Shown here piece by piece: positions 1 to 11,131 of a stretch of DNA of 64,000 nt. The notes under the pieces were generated by a model that saw nothing but the letters and a program-made list of their open reading frames with translations, was not told the DNA's origin and did not search any database. The stretch covers positions 648,350 through 712,349 of the forward strand of contig NW_006768779.1 of assembly GCF_000204055.1 (NCBI RefSeq). Reading direction: 5' to 3'. How positions within the stretch are numbered: the stretch's first letter is position 1; each line of letters begins with the position of its first letter. Origin of the DNA: Melampsora larici-populina 98AG31 (Eukaryota > Basidiomycota > Pucciniomycetes > Pucciniales > Melampsoraceae). The translations under genes and the position numbers were made by a program.

Positions 1-279
1 ATCATTACAAACAATAATCTTTATGACATCATATGATTACATTGGAGGATATTCTGTTGATTTTGACGGTTTTTGAGGGTTTTTGGAGGTTGTTGACCAT
101 TGTTGAAGGTTGTTGGAGAGTTATATACTATTGTTAAGGATTTTACGGGCCTTTGTTCCCCTTTTTAATCATCTTATACTTTTGTTAGAGTGTTTTTAAT
201 CATCATTAAATTACTTTACCAGTACTAAGTTCACTAAATAGCCCCTTTACATCAAAGGAGAGATTTCTTTACGTGTGAT

Positions 280-705
280 AAGACTACAAGTCTTCATTTG
301 GAATAACAATCAAACTGATTGTTGCTTGCTAGTAATTAAAATTGTGTTTTTGTTGTGTTCAAATTGGAATAACACTACAATAGTGTTGAGATTTCTCTAT
401 TTCTAAAAAAAACTCACGGGAATAATACTTGAATTAAGTATTGAGACAACTTTCTCTGGTGCCTTATCCCAAAGAATTCAGCAAAACCCCGTGTTGATTC
501 TTTCAAAGAGGCAGTCTTAGACAACTTCTACTAGATACTTTATTAGTAGATTATCCCTCTTTTAGCTCTGTAAAGCTCTTGTTGAGCTTTAAGTTCTACA
601 CCGTCTACTGATCTAGTACACTTACTAGATAGCCTTCTAAAGTGAGTACGAGTTTTGTATTTGTGCTTTAGGTTACGCTTCAGCGTTAGTTGATATTTGT
701 ATCAA
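280..705. repeat. Array of about nine short perfect hairpins
   Basis: Successive inverted repeats, most with short loops: 280-294 (AAGAC/GTCTT), 305-323 (AACAATC/GATTGTT), 371-387 (AACACT/AGTGTT), 424-442 (AATACTT/AAGTATT), 527-550 (TCTACTA/TAGTAGA), 571-591 (TAAAGCTC/GAGCTTTA), 611-630 (ATCTAGT/ACTAGAT), 675-686 (ACGCT/AGCGT) and 690-705 (TTGATA/TATCAA). The first four and the sixth have 5-nt loops. Three arms are preceded by GGAATAA, and two are followed by TTGAGA while the arms themselves differ. That is what covarying stems in a repeated unit would look like. Function unknown. Confidence 0.6.
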
Positions 706-1257
706 AAAGGAAATAGAACTACAAAGATTTTAGTCGACTAGACAGCACTAGACAATCTGTAAAAACTCTGATGGGTTGTTCTAGAAGGAAAAGTATGAAA
801 TAGAAAGATGAAAAGAGCCAATAGAACTTCTAAGTATCTGGAGGGAATTTACTTCAAATTTATAAAATCTAGAGAGAAAAGGTTTTATAAGTGATTTGAG
901 AGAGGTTCCCAAAGTAGAAGAGACAAAGGCTTATAAATTTTGTTCTAATTCATAGAAGGTAAATTTTAGATATAAGGTTTTGTAAAATGATAAAAGGATG
1001 ATCTCTCTTTGTTTTAGCGAATAGCAGCTCGTATTTAAATGATGATTCCAATTCATCAGGCGCTTGGGTTTAAATTCTACCAGGGTCTGAAGTATTTTTG
1101 ATCAGGCTGGTTTTATTGGTTAGTCCCTTAATTCGGTTTTAAGGGACTGGTTGCTATACTTTGTAAAAGCTTTTCTTGGGCAGGGTTTTGTTTTACCCTT
1201 GCCTGGTTGATATGAGGTGGTGATGTCATTAGTTCGCTGTTATGGTGAACTTCTGCA

Positions 1258-1294
1258 TTTTTGTAAAAGTATATAAAACTTACTTTTACAAAAA
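1258..1294. repeat. 14-bp perfect hairpin
   Basis: TTTTTGTAAAAGTA at 1258-1271 pairs perfectly with TACTTTTACAAAAA at 1281-1294 across a 9-nt loop. It is the longest perfect stem in the first 1.6 kb and continues the hairpin theme of 280-705. It has no T-run placed as in a terminator of a neighbouring gene. Confidence 0.7.
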
Positions 1295-1640
1295 TACTTT
1301 TAAAAGAAATACGTTATTGTTGATAACAGTTATTACACTCTTGAAACTCGAGTGATAGAGATGTGTATGTCAAATTGTATTTTTGTTATTGTTTTATTTA
1401 AATATATATATGCTCTTTGTCAGTATCTTGGATGTTTTGCTCTGCAAGACATCTCATTGCTGACAGCCTGTTTGCTTGGTCTTCTGCCTTCTTTATTGCG
1501 TTTTGCATCTTAGCTTTTACCTAGTCTTTGAATCTTGGATTTTCTGAATTTAAACTTTTTAAGAACACTCTTGAGTGACAAGTGTGAGATAGAAAAACAG
1601 ATGAGAGCTTGAGATTGGCAAGTAGGCTATGAGGTAATTA

Positions 1641-1878
1641 TGGTTCTCAAACCTGTGCAAGAACTGTGCAAGACCAACGTGCAAGATCCATGCAAGATTT
1701 CTTGCACCAATCTTGTGCATTAAATTCTTTGACGACCCCAGCTATTTTGTTCCAACTGGTACAAAAACCATGCGAGACCAATGTGCAAGATCCGTGCAAG
1801 ATCCGTGCAAGTTCTATTCATGTCTTGCACAGAAGTTGCTCAAAACTTGCACGAATTTTTGCATAGGTTTGAGAACCA
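1641..1878. mobile_element. MITE with GTGCAAG arrays and TA target duplication
   Basis: Terminal inverted repeats begin TGGTTCTCAAACCT at 1641 and end with the complement at 1878, flanked on both sides by TA (1639-1640, 1879-1880), as for Tc1/mariner-type insertion. The interior is a degenerate array of GTGCAAG / CTTGCAC words on both strands (at least eight copies, spaced about 10-15 bp), so the whole 238 bp can fold back. There is no coding capacity, so it would depend on a transposase elsewhere. Confidence 0.75.
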
Positions 1879-1880
1879 TA

Positions 1881-2998
1881 AATATGGAAAAAGTTTTCCT
1901 GTATTCAGAATTTTGCTGTGTTGAAATTTGCTTCCCTTAAGTCCTTAGTCCTTAAGTAGCCCCCTGTGTCCTCTAGCTCCGTGGGCTTTAGAACCAACTT
2001 GTGGCTCATTGGTTCTGTCAATGACCTTCAAACAACCCACAAAGGCTTATGAATTTCAGACAGAGACTGCAAATGCCCAAACCCAATGTTCTCACTCAAA
2101 ACTCAACATTTTGAACATTTGAGATCTTCAGTCTTGTGTCTGTGCATGTATAGCTTTTGTCAAATATTGACTTGCAGCTGTTCATGGATTGTCCAGGTGT
2201 TGTTTTTGAGTGGAGATTTGGATTTGATAATAAAAAAACAAAGAAAAAGAAAGTTGTAATTAGATGCTTTAGAAAGTTTATAGATGGAAAGCAACCAGGT
2301 TGAGCATGCTGGAGATTAGCTTCTTATGTCAAGTTTTGGCAAGAACAGTCAATTTGAAAGTTTGGGCTGAAATTCATAAGACTTTAACAGTAGCAACTAT
2401 ATTTTGCAATCATTCTCACATGTATTGGGGTTCACCCAGCTTCAAATATTCAAGTCTCTTACGAGACGGTATGGTTTTTCACGAGGGGCCTCAACATCTG
2501 TATGTAGTTGCAAAATGCTTCTAAATAGTGAATAAGAACCACTGAAAGATTAAGTTAAAGGAGCAAATGTATAGTCTGTACGCATGAGATAAGATGAGTA
2601 CACTTCATCAACAACATCTAATGTTTAAAACATTTCTGACAATTTTTTATGAGACTTTTTGAGTCCGAGCCCAATTCAAAAACAAACATCAAACCAAAAC
2701 AATGACCCTGCATACATGACCCAGATCGCGCAGATTCTACATACAAGTCACATTTTGCTCTGGGTTCCCTTGGCCTATTAAACAACACCACTTTTCGCAA
2801 TTGTAGAAAGATCAAAACGAGAGCAATGAAACCAAATAAATAATTTAGGGATTACCTTCAACGTCTTTGGAACCAATAAAACATTAAAATGAGAGATGAA
2901 AAGGCATAATGAACAATTTTATGAAAGCTCGCAATACAATCAGGAAGCAGCAGAATGATAGAAATAGCGCTGTACTCATTGTCATTGCGGGATGCTCG
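1881..2998. other. Intergenic, nothing recognised
   Basis: Gene-free on both strands as far as can be seen. The right-hand part is the 3' flank of the homeodomain gene, which ends at 2999. Short open frames here show no family features or splice structure. Confidence 0.5.
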
Positions 2999-5900
2999 TC
3001 ATCCCCCTTCGTTTTCATTATGTGTACCAAGATCGAACATAGCCTCTAGTGAATTGGGAGGACCCACTGAAAATCTCCTACCCATCGCATGCTTGTTGGG
3101 TTTCATCGATTGATAGGTACTCGCGGTCTTCATGTTGGCGTGCGATCGCGCTCTGCGTTCAAGTTGAGGTCGACGCTGAGATCGGTTTGATGGCGAAGAG
3201 AGATCGGGTTGGCCTTCATCCATCTCGCTGTTACTCGACTTCTCTTCCATTGATTCACTTGCTCCCACTGATCCTGGATGCTCTTCGATGGCGTTCAAGA
3301 CAGCAACCGATGATGAGGTCGAGCCTCTCCTTCCATAACCAGACATCATGTGAGCAGGGACCGGAAATGGCGGGTTACCATTCGGTTTAGAATGTGGCGA
3401 TAAATGTTGAGGCGAGCTGGCAAGGTGACCAAGAACAGCTGGATTTGACATTGGAATCCCGGACCTTCCATAAGTTATGATAGAAGCAACGGAATGTCGA
3501 CGTTGGATCGCGCCTGTGCCTCCAGAGTTGGGAGCATCAGAGCTTCCATCGATCGGATCAAATCCCCCGTCCTTCACTTCGTTTGTCATCATTGTCTCAT
3601 CAGCTCCTGTATCATCGTCCACCTTCCAATCAGGTTGCGTTGGTGTCCGATTCCAAAGCGTACTCTCAGAGATCGACGAGCCATTGAACATTGGACCTGC
3701 GGAGGAGCCACCTAGCTGAGCACTCGCACCGGGTGAGAGACCATCAGGAGAGATGGGGGCGAAACCGAAATGTCCAAAGGACTGAATGAACTCAGCCGGG
3801 CAACTGGCGCGTCTTCGTGGGTCATACCCAACCGGATAAAGTGTACCATTATCTCCACCCATCATTGCACCGTGGGACGAATGATCAAAGCTAAAATCAG
3901 TGGTTGAAGGTGTCATGAAGTTGTCTAGTGAGTCTGGCTGGCCATGATGCGAATCACTGGTAGCAATGGAACTGGCGATCGAAGTTCTGGACCGATAATC
4001 GTAACCATGTCCCAGAGGGGCAGCCGATGCCTTGTCACCCATGGAGGTAGTGATCGGCGATAACACAGGTGCAGCAGTAGCTGATCCAAAGACGAACGAA
4101 GGGGTCACAGGATAAAGACGAACGGGTTGGTAGATTGCTGTATGATTGGTGGAGGTATGGCCAGCATGACGCTCTGTGCTCAGGTGTCGCTCATGAATGA
4201 GATGCTGATCAGAAGGATTTATGAGTTGATCCTCATTTGGGGCAAACTGCGGTCTTACAATAGCTGCAGACGTGTTAGAGTCGGGTTCATGAGTAGAAAA
4301 GAGCCCAGCCGAAATTGTAGTCGGAGAAAGACGGGCGTATTCAGAGCTTTGGTTCGATGACTGTTGGCGAAAGTCCTCTGAGCTGCCACTGGTAGAAGCA
4401 AGGCTGATGATCGAGTCTGGTTTCGAGCTAGGTGCACTGTTGGATAAGTTGAAAAAGACAGAAGACTGCGGCGAAATCGAGTGTCGATTGGATTGAATGG
4501 ACGTATGCGGATCGCCCGACATATCTTCATTGTGTGAAAGTTGATCTTCAGATGGATCAAGGTTTTGGTCGTTGGTTTTGGTCTCGTGTTCAGCCCTTTT
4601 TTCTAGTTTTTTAGTTTTGGCTCTTCGGTTTTGAAACTTTTGAGAAGCAGAATCATTAAAGTGAGCTACGCGGTCACATACAAAGCTCTCATAGGTGACG
4701 CGTTGAACATACCCAAACTTGAACCTCCCGGGGGGTCATGTCGAGTTTTTCAGCAAGTTGCTTTCGTAGAACAACATCAGGCTTAGAATTCGACTCGAAT
4801 TGGGCTTCGAGCACATTGAGTTGTGCAGGGGTCGTTCGACGACGGTGCTTAATCCTGGATGCGTGTTACCAAATGAGGGCAAGGGGCAAAGGAAGGGTTA
4901 GCGTAAAGTTTGATGAGCTTCCATGAAGATGGACTGTGATGAGCAGATAGTCTCCGTAAAAACGGGCACTGCAGATCCCCGGCAGACAAGTATAAAGATT
5001 GTAGATCACAGAGCTCTGCTTGTACTACCGGTTGAAGAAGATGTACAAGGAAGAAGTGAAATTTCAACTGACTGGAATGGGTCGTAGAACGCAGGTTGAT
5101 ATGGTTCTGGGACCGGGTTGATTGATAAGTTGTGCCAAGGGTTATGATTGTTTTGGGTAGGGTTAAGTCTGTAATCGGAGTGATCACCCAGTGAGCCATG
5201 GTGAGGATTGAATGAGATGGGAGAGCGCTGATGGGGTTGAGGCGGAAGGTAAACCGGTGGTGAACAGCGCGGATATCCAAAGAGTTGATGATGGGCTGGT
5301 GTTGGTTGCTGCTGGTTCAGCATCTGAGTTTGAGGTAGATGATGAGCGTGATTAGGCTGAGCAAAGGGCGATGAGTTTTGTTGGGAAGTTGGTCGAAGTG
5401 GGATAGAGGGAGCAGCTAGATGAGAGCCTAAGAGCAAGGGATGCTGTTGAGTATCCGAACCGAAGCGATGTAGGTGGTATGGAGCTTGATGATTGATCGA
5501 AGGACTGGGGGATTGTTGTTGCTGAGATGTTTGGTAAGCTGGAAAAGGAATGTTGCCAGATGGATGATGATGGTGATGAGATGCAGCAGAAGCAGATGAG
5601 AGATGACGAGAGTGGACCGAAGAAGATGAGGAAGAAGAGGAAGACGAGGAGGCAGATTCAGAAAAGGGGTGATGGGGTTTTACAAGGATGACAGCTGCAG
5701 TCGAATTGAGAGCAGAAGTGGGTTGAGTACAAGTTGCATGATTATTCGTAGCATTGTTGGTAGTAACAGTATTGGCTCCGGTGAAATCATGGGTGTCACT
5801 ATTTCCAAGATCGAGAGCGGTTGGGTTGATGGACAACAGTAGCGAATTTGGTTTCTGAGGCAGTGGAGAGCTGAGTCGATCGTAAGACTGATCATCAGAA

Positions 5901-6058
5901 TGATTAGAATAGAGTGGATAAGACGTAGAGGAAGAACCAGAGGAAGGTTCATTGATTTTATTGATTTGATCCGAATCAGATGATAAATGTTGTGTGTTGA
6001 TGTTCATATTGTGTTTGCTGATCGAGATTGAAGCTTGATCAGTTCCTCCTTGTGACAT
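2999..6058 (-). CDS. Homeodomain transcription factor (three exons)
   Basis: Nuclear DNA-binding regulator. Model on the minus strand: exon 1 from ATG at 6058 to an unresolved donor near 5077 or 5008; exon 2 4854-4713; exon 3 4636-2999. Exon 2 encodes the first two-thirds of a homeodomain (basic IKHRRRTT arm, helices, then PREVQVW). A 76-nt intron (gtatgt...ag) splits the recognition helix, and exon 3 resumes with FQNRRAKTKK, giving the diagnostic WFQNRRAK. Upstream of the domain lie about 330-350 residues rich in Ser, Gln, His and Pro, including a run of about 12 Ser. Downstream are about 500 residues of low complexity with four RRxS sequences (RRAS, RRHS, RRGS, RRFS), which fit the protein kinase A consensus. 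The layout resembles fungal Phx1-type homeodomain proteins; it is not a mating-type HD pair (no partner gene). The exon 1 donor must leave phase 2; both candidates (gtcagt, gtgatc) are weak. Targets are unknown. Confidence 0.85.
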
Positions 6059-6249
6059 GATGCAGTTGATTGGTGAGGGAGTGAAATCTAATCGAGTCTA
6101 GCAAAAAAGCATGAATTAAATCTTGAAAGTGCTACAATAATTAAGAGAAAACAAATTATGATGATCACAACGAGGTAAAGAGAAGGATGTAAGAGAACGA
6201 AAGCGCGAAAAGTGAAGAAAATCGAGGTCAGTTGTAGGCCCTTGAAATC

Positions 6250-6272
6250 GATGATGATGATGATGATGATGA
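6250..6272. repeat. (GAT)n trinucleotide microsatellite
   Basis: About seven GAT units in a row, just upstream of the homeodomain gene start and so in its presumed 5' UTR or promoter. On the minus strand it reads (ATC)n. Confidence 0.8.
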
Positions 6273-8229
6273 GAAGAAGAGTCAATTTTGAGAAGCAAAT
6301 AAGAAAGTTGGAATGGTATGGAAAGTGGTGATAAGATGCAGGTCAGTTATATTGTTAAGAAATGTCGAATACCTTTTAAAATTGAAATTATGATGGATTT
6401 GAAATCCGTGTTGAGTGATTAGTTGACGGGAATCAAATGAAGATATCTCGAGGCGTGGAAAGAACGTACGCTAGAGAATGATGAGAAGGAAGAGGGGGTT
6501 AACTGAGAATTTGAAATCAGCTCACAAAAATTTAAATAAATGCCAAACAAATCGTGAATTCATCCAAAAGGTGTTGTAAATATTTCTACTCAGATGATTA
6601 ACAGGGCCAAAGGAAGACAACAGAGGGAGAGAGCGAGGAAGAGGGAGGAAACAGACAGGACAGAACACAGGATCAGGTTTTGGGATTGAGATTGAGATTG
6701 AGAAGAGCAAGTGGATGGGATGATCAGTTGCTACTGTAAAGGAAATCGGATATCAAAATTCTTATGTTGTAAAGTGATGATCATTCATATATAATCATCG
6801 ACTTTGGATACAGCTCATCAAAACATTCCTCTGAGTCTCATCACTACAAAGTTTGGTTACTCATGGCTTGAGTTTTGAACCTGAATTTAGGTTTAGTGAG
6901 CGAAAGATCTGAGCGATGAACCGAGCGAGTGAAGATTAGCTACAGTTTCGGTCAAGAGAGACGAGGTACTGAAGTGTGAGCGAGGATGAGAGAGCCGATT
7001 GAGAAACTGGGTGATCATAGTCAAAAGAACTGATCGAAGGGAATCAAATCTCATTCCGTCTTACACTTGGAAATCGACCATAAAGAATCCGCTTCAAAAA
7101 GTCAACAGGAAATGTGAAAGTGAAAATAAACAAATGAAAAAATATATAGAGAAGATCATGACCAAGTGACGTATTGCATACATTCAGAATCTGAAGGGGG
7201 GAGTTTGAATAAAAGGTCATAAAGAACTTGAGCTTACCTGGATGATACCAATCAAGTGTGTATGATATGTATGATACAAGGTATCCAGTTTTTTAAAGGC
7301 TGATGATTTGATTTAGTCTTGAGATGAACGGTGGTAGGGATTGTAGTCGGACCGCGATGGTAAAGGAGAGAACAAGGTGCTGTATGATGAAAGGTTGTGA
7401 AAACCTCTGTGCTTCTTGATAAGGATGAATGAACTGAAGAGAAAGGATCGATTTGTCGTTGGTTGGTTCTTTCTCTCAACCTCGTCGATTCTCTGCGACC
7501 TCAAATGATAATCCACATCAATATGATGGAGGACGTGATCCACTGAATAGAAACCATACAATCACAACCTGAGAGCTGGCATTCCATAGAGATGTCAAGC
7601 TGCATTCATCGAGACCTCAGATAATTGACTCACACAATTGAGTTGGAAGAGGAGATTTTTAAAGTTATTGAACCTCGAGAGGAAAAAAATTGATATCGAT
7701 TGTCAAGAGTCCGATTCACGGGAAGCCGATCCTTGAGAAAGAGTAGGAGTGGAGAGAGTCAGATCTTGTGGACTTCGATGTGTTCCCCTTGGTTTGAAGT
7801 TGATGCAAGCCTATTTTAAAAAATCAATACGCAAAAAACACAAATACAGTCAAAAAGTTTTGCAGGCTTTTTCAAGACATTTAAAAAGTTTTAGAGGAAG
7901 GATGAATGGAAAACAACAGGAACTGTATAGACAGAATTGATCGGTCGTTTGAATTTCAAAAATAGAGGTTTTTTGGGATGAGAAAGGAAAAAGGGCATTT
8001 CACAGACAACCTTGAGAGATGAATAAGAGAGAAGAAAAAGTCTGCTGTACTTTTTAGACAGTTCAAGTTGTGGTCCCGTTGTGGTCCCTATCCAGATTCC
8101 AGGGTTGGTGGGAAAATCGTATAAACTATCTTACCTTGAAAGCCTTGTGTGAAGAAAGGACAAAAATTAAAGCTGAATGATCTCAAGAACTGAAGGCTCA
8201 ATTCTGATTCGTTCGAAACGCCACTGGCT

Positions 8230-8318
8230 CACACACACACAACTCACTTTGTTTCTAATCCCTTCCCTCTTTCTCACACACAAACATCCACACCACCACC
8301 ACACGCACGCGCACACAA
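8230..8318. repeat. CA-rich simple repeat
   Basis: Interrupted (CA)n and CACC/CACG runs at 8230-8240 and 8276-8318, separated by a pyrimidine-rich spacer. Low-complexity DNA with no gene. Confidence 0.75.
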
Positions 8319-10976
8319 AGCTGTAGGGTGCTGTATTGTCTTGATCTCCTCCAATCAAGAACAAACAAATAGAACAGGACAAACCTGCTTATGTGTACAA
8401 CTCTACTGGGGAGTGAAGGGTAACTTTTTCAGGCCGTTCAGGCCTGTTCAGGAGGTTCGGAGTGGTGGGATTGATTGGTGGGGTTTTCTAATTGTTGTTT
8501 GGGCGTGGAGACATATAAGATGAGATCAGATGCGATATTTTAGATCAAATATAGACGGATCCCGTTCTTAAAGCACCTTGAGTTATGAATAAAATTGGAT
8601 GGCGATGATCACTGAAAGTTGATACGAAGTCGCGAAAAGTTCCGGAACCAGTTATAACCTCACCCAGGATAATAGCGTCAAGGCCTACTTGGGTATGTAG
8701 TTGATACAAGCTAGGTTCGGGATGGCGATCTGTGGAAAGGGAGATCTAAAAAAGCGAGGATAGGGTGAATGAATTTCTTTGGAGCGAGCCTATAGACCGA
8801 ACAACTAACAGAACCTCCACAGCAGTAATGCAGCACAATCCAGCCCTAAAAAGCACTGAGCTGATTACTCGCAGGCTGCGCTGCTCGGTCAACTAGTGCA
8901 CCAATTCGATTCGGTTGGTGATGCCTTTCGATCAACCCAAAAAAATCGCATTCCTTAAACCTATTGATCGATGGAGAACCATCACCCGAACCAATTCTCT
9001 TACAGTCAAATACCTACCTCACCGGCCGGCCCGGAAGCGACCTGGAGGGAATAGCGAGGTAGATTTACTAATTGAAGACCAATCGATGACCGACGGAAGA
9101 ACGAGAACCGATGACTGACTCAGAAAAAGGGAAGGAGCCGAAGCCAATATGAAGATTGTATAACTTCTCACATCCTTGAACTTGACAAACTCGGGACTCA
9201 AGGCAGTCAAGCAGGATTAACAGATTAGATTCGGTTTCCTTGTCTTCTCCACTCTTACCTTTTGTTTTCTGGGGTCTTTTGACGAGAATCTTCACGCTCT
9301 ACTCGAGCTCCCACTTTCGAGCCTCTCGAACCGGCTCGGGTGGTTATGTACAAATAATATATGATAAGGTTTTTATTTATCGTGTGTGTTCGTTTTGAAA
9401 TCCTGAAGAACTATGTGCAACCATACTCTGTTTCTTCATCTCTTCATCGTGGCATAAATCGAAAACATGGTTTCGAATGGGTAAGAAACTGCTAGGTGGA
9501 CGGAGGGCAATCCACTTTTCTGCAAACATTTTTGTGGATATGGCTGAGCAGAAATTAATCTAAGCGGGAGTTGAAAACAGCTTAAAGTCAAAAAACTTGA
9601 GAGCGAATTGGTATCAATATCATGCAGCTAAATGACTTGATCTTATCCTAGGGAAAATTGTATACATATATATGTGAGTCGAACTTTTTTTGATTCAAAC
9701 CTCATGTGAGAAGTTATCTTCGTTTTTTTGTTTGGCTCTGAGTCTTGGTGGTCTGTTATACTTATGCCACTACAAAAGAGCTCCACTCTGAGTTAAAATG
9801 ATGTGACTTGCGTATGAGAACCTGTTTGGTTGCTGGTCTTGAAACTTATCGCAATATCACATCAATCTCAGCAATCATGTAATGTACCCCAAAAGATTGG
9901 TCATCATTTTACTTCAGATCTCCATCTCGGGAGTTATTTTCCTTTTGAGTTCCAAACCTTGTGATCATCCACAGACCGGTATGCTACCGGTAGACTGGGA
10001 ATGAGGCGGTGAAGCTGTCGTAACGGTTTGGACTCGATCAACGTCCATAGCGGCCAAACGATCCTCAGGCGGCCGAAGGCAAGAAGGTCTGTATTTGATG
10101 TTTAGAAACGTGGGGAGCTGAACACCTCAGGCTCCGGTCACCGTCAACTTTGTCGTATGTTGCTCGGTTGTTTTGTGGCATATTAGAAAAAGAGGGACCG
10201 AGGCTTCGGAAGGGGGACCCGCATCCACCGGATCTGAATCAAAGCTGTTCATCATTTGTGGCAAGAGAAATGAGTTGAATTGAACAGAAAGGCTGTTGCA
10301 ATGAGTTACAGTCCATCAGCTTCGCTAACAACGTGTCATTTTGTCTGCTGAGCAAAATCAACTCGATGTGAAGCCTTTGTTTCCAAATTATTTACACTGG
10401 AGCAGGCTTCAGCCCTGTTCCCGTCAAGGCTCGGTGAGGGCGAATCTATTTACGCGAAGGAAACCCCATGGGCTCGGTAGAGTTATCTTAATTTAACCAT
10501 GGGTGAAGAATCAGTCAGATTGGGACCCACGCTCGGTAGCGCTTTCTTCCCGAACGCCTTGGCCCTTGATGGTCCCCATACAAGAACCTCTGGCGATTCG
10601 CCAATTTGTGGGTGTGAGAGCACTGTGAGAGTTTCAAATCTGTCCTCACTTCACATGCAGCGGGCTTCACCGCCGATCAGTAGGCTGGGAGATCGAGTAA
10701 ACCGCCACGGCCATTCTGGAAAGTCTGAAGAGCTGTTTCAGAGATCAAACATCTTGACTTCGAAAAATTCTAGAAAGCAGGCGACGGTCAAGGCACTGTG
10801 TTAGCTTTACTAGGAAGCTGACAGCCGGCCAATATGATGTTAAAGAGGGCATCATGCCAACCATATATCGCATCCTTGATGCCTGCCACTTCAAAAACTA
10901 TCATGCTCACGGTTTTCGGATGCAAAGACCATTTTCTCCCTGGAGGTTTTTTTTTTTTTTTTTATGCATTGCTTTA

Positions 10977-11008
10977 AGTGCCTCCTGAGCCGAAGGCTAT
11001 CAGGCACT
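10977..11008 (-). other. Stem-loop in the LINE 3' end
   Basis: AGTGCCT (10977-10983) pairs with AGGCACT (11002-11008), and inside it AGCC pairs with GGCT around a GAA loop. The structure lies 13 nt from the poly(A) tail in the element's 3' UTR. In several LINE families a 3' stem-loop is the reverse transcriptase recognition site; that role here is inferred from position only. Confidence 0.6.
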
Positions 11009-11131
11009 GTAACTACTTGTGCTCCGCTCCGGTAAAAACCCCTGTGGGGAAAAGGACGCGTGCTGGCTGTTTAAGGTATTACAAGTGTTATGGGGGTACA
11101 AATGGGGGCGCTAAGGGATGGCTAAGTTAAG

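Larger units (their letters stand above)
1..1640. repeat. AT-rich, hairpin-dense segment without a gene
   Basis: No reading frame here looks like a protein. The stretch is AT-rich and full of short perfect inverted repeats, the densest run being at 280-705 and the longest at 1258-1294. It resembles two other segments in the window (about 19690-20480 and 22190-22620) in style, not in extended sequence. A fragment or LTR of a retroelement is a reasonable guess, but no LTR boundaries, primer-binding site or pol remnant were found. Confidence 0.45.
6059..10946. other. Long gene-free region upstream of the homeodomain gene
   Basis: No convincing exon chain on either strand in almost 5 kb. The proximal part presumably holds the promoter and 5' UTR of the homeodomain gene. 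Open frames of 60-100 codons (for example 10499-10804, plus) have no recognisable domain. Two simple repeats are listed separately. A long regulatory region is common for fungal developmental regulators, but that is inference. Confidence 0.4.

Noticed and set aside
280..705. Hairpin array as a CRISPR array
   Set aside because: No constant direct repeats with unique spacers of regular length, no cas genes, and the setting is a eukaryotic genome.
3049..3719. Plus-strand frames opposite the homeodomain gene
   Set aside because: Shadows of exon 3, which continues the homeodomain in phase.
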